Source: Pegea sp. RAD2-039
Lineage: Eukaryota > Chordata > Thaliacea > Salpida > Salpidae
Length of the DNA stretch: 64,000 bases
Direction of reading: 5' to 3'
NCBI GenBank assembly: GCA_034620365.1
Contig: JAQGEQ010000175.1
Coordinates: forward strand, 2,480,001 to 2,544,000
Shown: positions 57,301 through 64,000 of the stretch, one piece after another
Numbering within the stretch: position 1 is the stretch's first letter
Layout: every line of letters starts with the position of its first letter
Made by a program: the position numbers and the translations under genes
The notes under the pieces: model-generated
The model's input: the letters and a program-made list of their open reading frames with translations, nothing else
Told to the model about the DNA's origin: nothing
Database searches by the model: none

Positions 57301-60300
57301 ACCAACAGACGTGGATTGTTTAAACAGAAACTGATGGTGGCGTCATCGAAGAAAGAAAAAGAACCAACTTGCTGGAAGCGCCATAACCTCACATCACGTC
57401 GAGGTCTTCTCGCGGATGACAGAAGATAAAGTCGAAGGATCTGTGTAGAAGGTGGATGTAAGATTTCCATGATAACAGCGGTGATGACGTCACCTCAGTG
57501 GCCGTGTAGCTGTCCAGTTCAACATCATTGAGCGTGTAACCTTGATAGGATTTGGACCAGGATGCAGCTAAGGTTGCGAACGCCATCAACGACTCCTCTG
57601 TGACGTTGTTAGGAAGCGATTGAAGAAGAGCTGGAAGTGGGAATTGAGAAGTATATGGCGTGGCGGGTTGAGGCGTCACCTCGATCACTGCCTTCAATGT
57701 TAATCTTTTCGTAGCCTTCTGGATCGAAGTTTTCATCCGAGATGAGATGAGAGAGGAAAAAGAAGATGAAGTCACAAAGAGCACTTTGATGATCATGTGA
57801 GAGAAGAGCATCAATAATTGTGTCTGTAGAAGATAGTGATGAGAGGTGGTGACGTGATTAGCAAGTAAGTACCGCAGTTGAAGCTGCTCCGGACATAATC
57901 TTTAAGTTTGAAGTTTTTTCCGAAGACTTGAAAGAACTCCATCAAAGTGAGGACATCTCCAAAAGTTTCAGCTGAAATCGGTAAGTTGATCTGAGTAGCT
58001 AAAGGCAGATCCTAGACACAAGAAAACATCATCAGAAGCAGTTGATGAGGTTGCCATGGAAACCAACCACTAAGTCGTCACATTCTAAATCTTCACGAAC
58101 ACGTGACCACTCTTTAAACTTCTCAGCTTCTTCGCGTTTCTCTGCGGCCTTCTTCTCTTTCAGCTACAAACAAATTGATTTGTTCATCAATCTGTTTAAG
58201 ACTATCAGCTGGTTGTCAGCCAAATTTGATTAATGGTTGGCTTGTGATAACCAGCAAGCAACGATCTGGTAACCAACAGGCAACCAGTTGCAACCACCGA
58301 CCAGCATTCTTTTCTGTTTTATCTTCACCATCTCTTCTTCCCTTTCACGTTGCTTGTCAGCTTTTAACTTCTCTTTCAACTTTCTTATTTCAATCAACTT
58401 TTTATCAATTTTTTCCTCTTTAACTTGGCGTCTAATCAAAGAAAAGATGATGAATACAACAGGAAGAATCAGCGAGAAGAAAGGAGTCACCTGTCATCAC
58501 CACAAGGTTTACTAGTTTTCTTATCTTCCGAGTCTTCAAATAACAAGATTACAAAACATTAACTAATAATAGTAAGATGGAAGAGAGAAGGAGCAGCTAA
58601 TTACTGTGATGATGTTTACATGAGAAGATGGGAGATTAAGTCGCTACAATGTCGTGATGCGTGTTAAATGACTGGTACACGCATACACGATGACATCAGG
58701 GTGACGTCACGAGTTGTTGAGAAGGTTTGATGAGTATTTGAAAGTTGAAGTTGAAGGTGATCACGAATGCGATTACTTCATGACATGCGTAGAAAGTAGA
58801 GTAGAAGATGTTCGGTTACTCACCGCTGTTCGTAGCACTGTTCTGAAAGAAAACATCGAAATTAGATGATTTGAATCATCAGATTGATCGAAAAACATGA
58901 ATAGCTACTTGTAGCGTGCCAGCTAGCTAGCTAGCTACTAGAAGTAACGAGGAAAAAGAGATGAAAAAAGAAATGAGGTGAATGTATTTAGAAGAAATCA
59001 AACTCTTCGTTAGAAAGTCTTTAAAAGGGATTTGAAATTGAACTGGAATACTCAACAGGAGAAGTGATTAAAATAAAGAGATAACTAGTTTCAACAAAAG
59101 GAACAAGTTCTCTTGATTTGAAGAAAAAATCTCAGATTTAGCTGCAGGCAGGTTAGAAACATGAGTGGCTTGCCTTAATACTTCAATTTTCAGGTTTTTG
59201 TTTCTTGTTTGTTAGCTCTTTTCAAGTTCTTTCACCCAGTTTTAAATTTAGGGGAACTTTTGTTTCGATTCAGTAAATAGTAGCTAGTAAGAGTTGTTAG
59301 TAGATGAAGTAGTTAGACGATAAGTTAATATAACTCAATGTTACTGACAGGTAACAAGTTAATCTTCATTTTTTATCTTTATTAACAGGTGATGATTAAT
59401 CTTTAAATATGATGAATTATAAAGTATCATTTTTGTGGTTTTGTTTTATTTTTCTATTTGTTCATCGTATATCTGCGTTTTTCCTAGGTGCAAATACTAG
59501 AACGATTGTTCCGTGAGTACCAGCATCTTTCACTTATCAGATCTTAATCAATTAATTTACAGTAATTGCTATTACTCGGAAAAAGCATCGCGTTTACGCT
59601 GTGGCAACGCGAGGCTCGACAAATACTTGAGTACAAAACTATTTCCAGGAAGCCTGAAATTTATCGCTTGTATCTACAGCCAATTGAGTAATCCAGCCCA
59701 GATTCAAGTGAGATTATCTCTAAATCTTGACACTAAAATGATCGCTTGCTTGCAGCGCCATCTTCTGGAAGAGTCCCCGGAACTAAAAGTCTTGGATTTA
59801 AGCTTTAATCGGCTAAGATCTCTTCCAGAGGACTTCTTCATCAAAAACCAACAGATCTTTAAACTAATTTTTAGAAATAACCAGCTTGGTTTGCTTCCGA
59901 AAAACACTTTCAGGGTTAGAGGAGTTACAATTTGATCTTCAGCTGATTTAAACATCAATTTGTTATCAGGGTCTTTCAAAGTTAAAAGAATTGGATTTAA
60001 GTAATAATCGATTGCTGCATCTTCATCCTGGGACCTTTTTTGACAACATAGCTCTGGTGAACGTCCAGTTGTGGAGGAATCAATTGACAAATCTTCCTGC
60101 TGATATCTTCTTGTGAGTTCATCTGTAACATCCAGTTAGATGAACAACTTGTTTTATAATGAACAGAAACAACATCAACATCCAAAGATTAAGTATCAGT
60201 TGGAATCGATTTGATTTTCTCCCAGTGTCAGCTCTGCATCCATTAGAAAATCTCAAGTTCCTTTCAGCATTCAAGAACTTTATCAAATGTTTATCACCAA

Positions 60301-63300
60301 CCAGTTTTATCAACAACCTCAATCTAGAAGAGGTTAGTTCATTTCATGCTTGATTAGTTTCTCGCGTTTTCGAGTGTTGGAATTTGGCGCCTCGAGCCAA
60401 ACAAATCACTACAAGAAGTGGTCAACATCAAATTTCTAATCGAAACGTTTCGATGAAAGAAAATAGAAATATTGATGGCGTACATCTTCTGTCAACAGGT
60501 ACACCTGGGTAGCAATGACATCAAAATCATTCCGGACCACATCTTCGACCCACTACTTAAACTCAAGTCCGTCCGATTATGGTCCAACAAATTATGGTGT
60601 TTGCCAAAGAATATGTTCGAGAAACAACGTCAGCTAAAGTAAGCGATTCCTGATCACGTGACGTCAGTTACACATGGTCCACAGATCGATGAATATGTTG
60701 CTAAACAACGAACAGTTGCCATGGTCACTACGACAACGCTTTCAGCGTAATTCTCCTTACCGCAACCTGAAAGATTTGAAAGCAGCTCTGACCAAATATG
60801 GAAATGACAGCTGTGTGTCGAACATGTGCGATTACGATGCCGAGACCATGACCCTAGATTGCAGCTATAGGTGAGTCAGGGTCGTTAAGATGGTTGCCAA
60901 GGGTAACGCGGGTTGTTGGACAGAAATTTGAAGACAACAAAAAGTCTGGAAGATGTTTGTGAAGAAGTGAGAAGAATTCGATTAAATGGGAATCTTTTGC
61001 ACGATTCCAATGAGATCGGATCGTTGATGGAGAAGTTTTCAGATACGAGGTAGAGATGAGGGACCCCAAATGATGACCAGGATGATAGGGACTTGTTGCA
61101 GGTCGTTGGAACTCCAGGACAATCGTTTTGAAGGTTTCCTGACCAGGGACATGTTGAAAAGAGCCACATATTTGCAATCAATTGATCTGAGTCAGAATGA
61201 GATTGCTTCACTTCCAGAAGAGTTCTTTGCCTCCAACTCTTTGTTGCAGGTTGATCTTCTCATGTTTGATTGAGTCTTCAATTCATCTTAGATCATCTTT
61301 AGAATGTTCAAATGAGGAGGAACCTGCTACAAAGTCTTCCTGAAGGTTTATTAGGAAGTAATCCACAACTAACAACGTTCGATGTACGAGACAACAATCT
61401 AAAAAATCTTCCTCCAAAAATCTTCAAGATGAACGGATTACTAGAAGCAGTTCTTCTAGATTACAACCGACTTGTGGAGGTACAACTTCCACTTATCCTT
61501 TCCTCTGCTTCAAACCATTTTTTTCAGATGAAAAATGAAACTTTTTCAAACAATCCAAAGTTGAGAACGATTCAATTAAAATCGAATGGATTGAACGGAT
61601 CTCTAATCCTGGAGTTTACTGAAGATCTCGGAAACATTGAAGAGCTGCAATTGAGCAGTGAGTGTTCCTGATCTCTTTATGATAGTAGAGATCCTTGATC
61701 TCCTTGATGTAGATAACCGAATCACGAAAGTAGTGGTTGAAGGAAGAGATCGAACGCGAGAAGCAGACCGAGTTCGTTTAATTGAACTCAACGAGAATAA
61801 ACTTCAAGTGATGCCAATTGAGTTGATGAAGAAGACACCAAATGCTCGCATCATCCTACTAGCGAGAAATCGGATCTCAAATGTAAGCGAGGAGTCACTG
61901 AAGTTGGTTAGATTCCTCCAACAACTCGATTTATCCGATAATCGACTCACACAACTGTCATCAAGTACTTTTGACGACAATTCACAACTTGAAGACATCA
62001 AATTAGATCTGAATTCGCTCCGGACACTACCACGTGATCTCTTAGCATCCAATAGTAAGCTGAGATCATTCAGCGCATCGTCCAATCAGCTCACTAGTAT
62101 CCCAGCTGATCTCTTTGCTAACAACGCTTACCTGAGAGAGGTGAAATTGGCCGATAACCAGATTGGCACGCTTGGACTTCCAGACACACTCTTCAAGAAC
62201 AAATTGAAATTGGAATATGTAGCGTTAGGAGGCAATCAGTTAGAATCGATCTCTGTGAAGCTGTTTCAAGACGCGCCGCGACTTCGACAAGTCTATCTGC
62301 AACTTAATCGATTGCGCCATCTACCGGCCGGAACTTTTGATGCAAAGAACGATGAAAATCCAACCAGTAAACGAGTAAGTGATGCCACTAGAGGGCGTAG
62401 TTCAGTTTGAGGAACATTTTCACGCAGGATCGCTCTGGAGTTCCCGATGGATCGCTGAATAACAGCGTCACTGATCCGGATCAAGTATATCGATCACGAC
62501 TTCGTATCATCGATCTTAGTGGTAATCAAGGACTATCTGAGACTCTGGCGAGGCGTTTCGACAATGACGAAGTGAGCGACGCGATGGAGGATATAGAGAA
62601 GATGGGGCGATAAAGAAAGGCGCCACCCTTTGTTGTAGATTTCAAACAAGTTTCTTCTTCATTTCGTTTTAATAAAAATTGAGACGCAAGTTTGTTGTTA
62701 TAGTGATGAGTCTCTGAAGCAAGTTGGTTGTCATAGTGATGAGTCTCTGAAGCAAGTTGGTTGTCATAGTGATGAGTCTCTGAAGCAAGTTGGTTGTCAT
62801 AGTGATGAGTCTCTGAAGCAAGTTGGTTGTCATAGTGATGAGTCTCTGAAGCAAGTTGGTTGTCATAGTGAGGCGGATTTGATATGATCTTTTATAAACG
62901 CCCAAATGCCCCAACTCTCAAAAAAGTTAATAAATAAAAAAATAGAAAGAGAAAGAGGAAGACTCGATCATCTAGTGATGACGTCATAATCACACATCTA
63001 CAACCTTTTTGCTCTTTTCCTTATTCTCTTTAAACGATGGTGGAGTTCCGGAGAAGTATTTGTTCCAACTGCAATTAGTCAAATTGAAACTTTTGAGGAC
63101 TTCTTCCTGAAAACCAACCATGCGTGAAGAGCTAGACGAGATGACGTCATGCGACACGATCTCACCTTTACATGATAGATTTCAGAAGCAGACTTGCTCG
63201 GCTTGTAGCAGTTCGCTTTTAGCAGTAATCTGCAGAGCTTTCGATTTAAAGGAACCCTTCTTCTGAAATCGAATAAAACGATAGAATTTTGTAAAGTGGT

Positions 63301-64000
63301 TCTCAACAAGATATTTTTACAACTATTTCATTTGCTAAAAGCTTTAAATTAAGTATTCCGAAATCATTATTTAAAAAACCCCTGACATAATATTGAGGGC
63401 GTGGAATTTTTAATCATCTAAAGCTTGTCTTAGAAAGCTTCAAATGAACTTGATCAATTGGAGATCCATTTGATAAAATCTAAAGTTCAAAGGGATCAAC
63501 ACTTAATGTCAAATATGTAATTTTTAATTTTATAAATGATTATAGAATTATATAGATGTCAGAAGTAAGCCAGTCTTTAGCACCTTCGACCACCTAGCAC
63601 AAGACCTGTCTGTATGAAAGGTCGATTTTGGGTTTGTTGGCTGGGAAGTTGAAGACACTGAGTCGGCTCAAATAAGCTTCTCTGCTTTGAATGGGATTTT
63701 TGCAAATATTTATTGAAAGATTTCATGATGCTGCCGACAGCAAGACTAGTTGGTGAAAAAAATTTAACAAAATGTAACCTGATACACAAAGCAGACAGCT
63801 GCACAACCTTCGAGTCTGACCCTGTTCCATATCTGACAATATATTCAATTTCATTAGGGTCCAAAGCAGTTTCCAAACTGAAATAAGAAAAACAATTTGA
63901 AAGAAGAAAGAGATTTTCAATTTGTAGCTGACGATTTATCTTTTCCTGCCTCTTCATCATTTCCATCATTAGATTGAGAAGCTTTCTGCCAGTCAAGGAT
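54328..64000 (-). CDS. BAZ1A: BAZ1A/ACF1-like ISWI remodelling subunit, 5' end outside the window
   Basis: BAZ1A pairs with the ISWI ATPase SMARCA5 in ACF and CHRAC to space nucleosomes. Upstream exons: 63933-64000 (cut by the window edge), 63779-63877, 63166-63262, 63005-63106, a 19-nt microexon 58824-58842, 58491-58533; phases agree. They match the segment of human BAZ1A after the WAC domain (ALDPNEIEYIVRY, KLCRLLLKANC, SGTPPSF). Then a basic Lys/Glu helix near 58300-58440, the DDT-like segment ETFGDVLTLMEFFQVFG (57890-57990), LAASWSKSYQGY, PRLLVKLGTTSIYDLT, the WHIM-type block LDKLLASLNPRGLRESKL (56460-56560), VTDRIKWRNLI, a PHD finger CRLCRKKGNEGTMLLCDCCD (55440-55545) continuing to CPSCRP, and a bromodomain (DSWPFLQPVDAKK, DYYKIIKQPMD, FDNCHHYNS) ending at 54328. 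The WAC domain should lie beyond 64000. A 4162-nt intron hosts the LRR gene. Confidence 0.88.
55090..55212. repeat. Imperfect GAT/GAAGAT microsatellite
   Basis: Blocks of ATGATGAAGATGAGGATCA and close variants repeat across about 120 bp. The run lies in a BAZ1A intron directly after a donor (minus-strand AATAA/GTGAGTC), so it is not translated in my model. Confidence 0.85.
59409..62613 (+). CDS. Secreted leucine-rich-repeat protein, 12 exons, 848 aa, nested in a BAZ1A intron
   Basis: Exons: 59409-59512, 59563-59914, 59970-60112, 60167-60332, 60499-60638, 60685-60870, 60924-61049, 61102-61249, 61303-61479, 61528-61657, 61686-62374, 62428-62613; all phases agree (849 codons). The N-terminus (MMNYKVSFLWFCFIFLFVHR) is a signal peptide, followed by a small cysteine cap (NCYYSEKASRLRCGN). 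LRRs follow, for example LKVLDLSFNRLRSLPEDFF, LKELDLSNNRLLHLHPGTFF, LQQLDLSDNRLTQLSSSTF and LRQVYLQLNRLRHLPAGTF. The array is broken in the middle by a cysteine pair region (CVSNMCDYDAETMTLDC). I see no transmembrane helix or GPI signal, and the acidic C-terminus ends KMGR, so it is probably secreted. No family assignment is safe. The second in-frame ATG at 59412 could equally be the start. Confidence 0.88.
62699..62863. repeat. 33-bp minisatellite, five units plus flanking partial units
   Basis: The unit TAGTGATGAGTCTCTGAAGC followed by AAGTTGGTTGTCA repeats five times with essentially no divergence, just 3' of the LRR gene stop codon and inside the same BAZ1A intron. Diverged partial units flank both ends. 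Confidence 0.95.

Noticed and set aside
63577-63760. Minus-strand ORF ending LVLGGRRC next to the BAZ1A exons
   Set aside because: It lies in the intron between the exons at 63779 and 63262, has no recognisable domain and does not fit the phase of the gene.

Overview
This is a eukaryotic, almost certainly invertebrate-animal, nuclear locus. It is AT-rich and gene-dense. Genes are cut into many short exons by GT-AG introns, many only 46-60 nt long and a few over 2 kb. Most gene products have clear vertebrate counterparts. The compact introns, splice-acceptor-like sites directly upstream of several start codons (possible spliced-leader sites), an excess of the palindrome TGACGTCA and a tRNA-headed SINE family make a tunicate my best guess, with low confidence. 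I rebuilt genes by hand by requiring GT-AG boundaries and matching codon phase. For six genes the whole coding sequence closes in frame: 923, 628, 448, 593, 1008 and 848 residues.

Layout, left to right: (1) + strand, a mitochondrial-type 10-formyltetrahydrofolate dehydrogenase (ALDH1L2-like, 1001-7582). (2) + strand, transketolase (11359-14373). (3) + strand, an MFSD10-type major facilitator transporter (17277-19973). (4) + strand, TRAPPC12 (22259-24870). (5) - strand, a CCDC62-like coiled-coil gene (25241-28561, 5' end unresolved). (6) - strand, a CCDC157-like coiled-coil gene (30891-34830) with a tRNA-Leu-like gene in an intron. (7) - strand, a secreted mosaic protein of ShKT, EGF, trypsin-like protease and about 13 TSP1 repeats (35810-42276, first exon not found). 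(8) + strand, divergent from it, a single-pass membrane protein whose ectodomain carries 41 tandem 9-residue units (44526-49737, with an alternative tail to 50407). (9) - strand, a BAZ1A/ACF1-like chromatin remodelling subunit (54328 to beyond 64000). (10) + strand, a secreted leucine-rich-repeat protein (59409-62613) nested inside one 4.2-kb intron of BAZ1A.

The left half holds housekeeping functions: one-carbon metabolism, pentose phosphate pathway, a transporter and vesicle tethering. CCDC62 and CCDC157, both linked to sperm or acrosome biology in mammals, lie in tandem. The right half is the more novel part: a protease-TSP1-ShKT extracellular protein divergent from a repeat-rich surface receptor of unknown family, and the nested LRR gene. 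Four dispersed SINE copies and several small tandem repeats fill introns and intergenic DNA.
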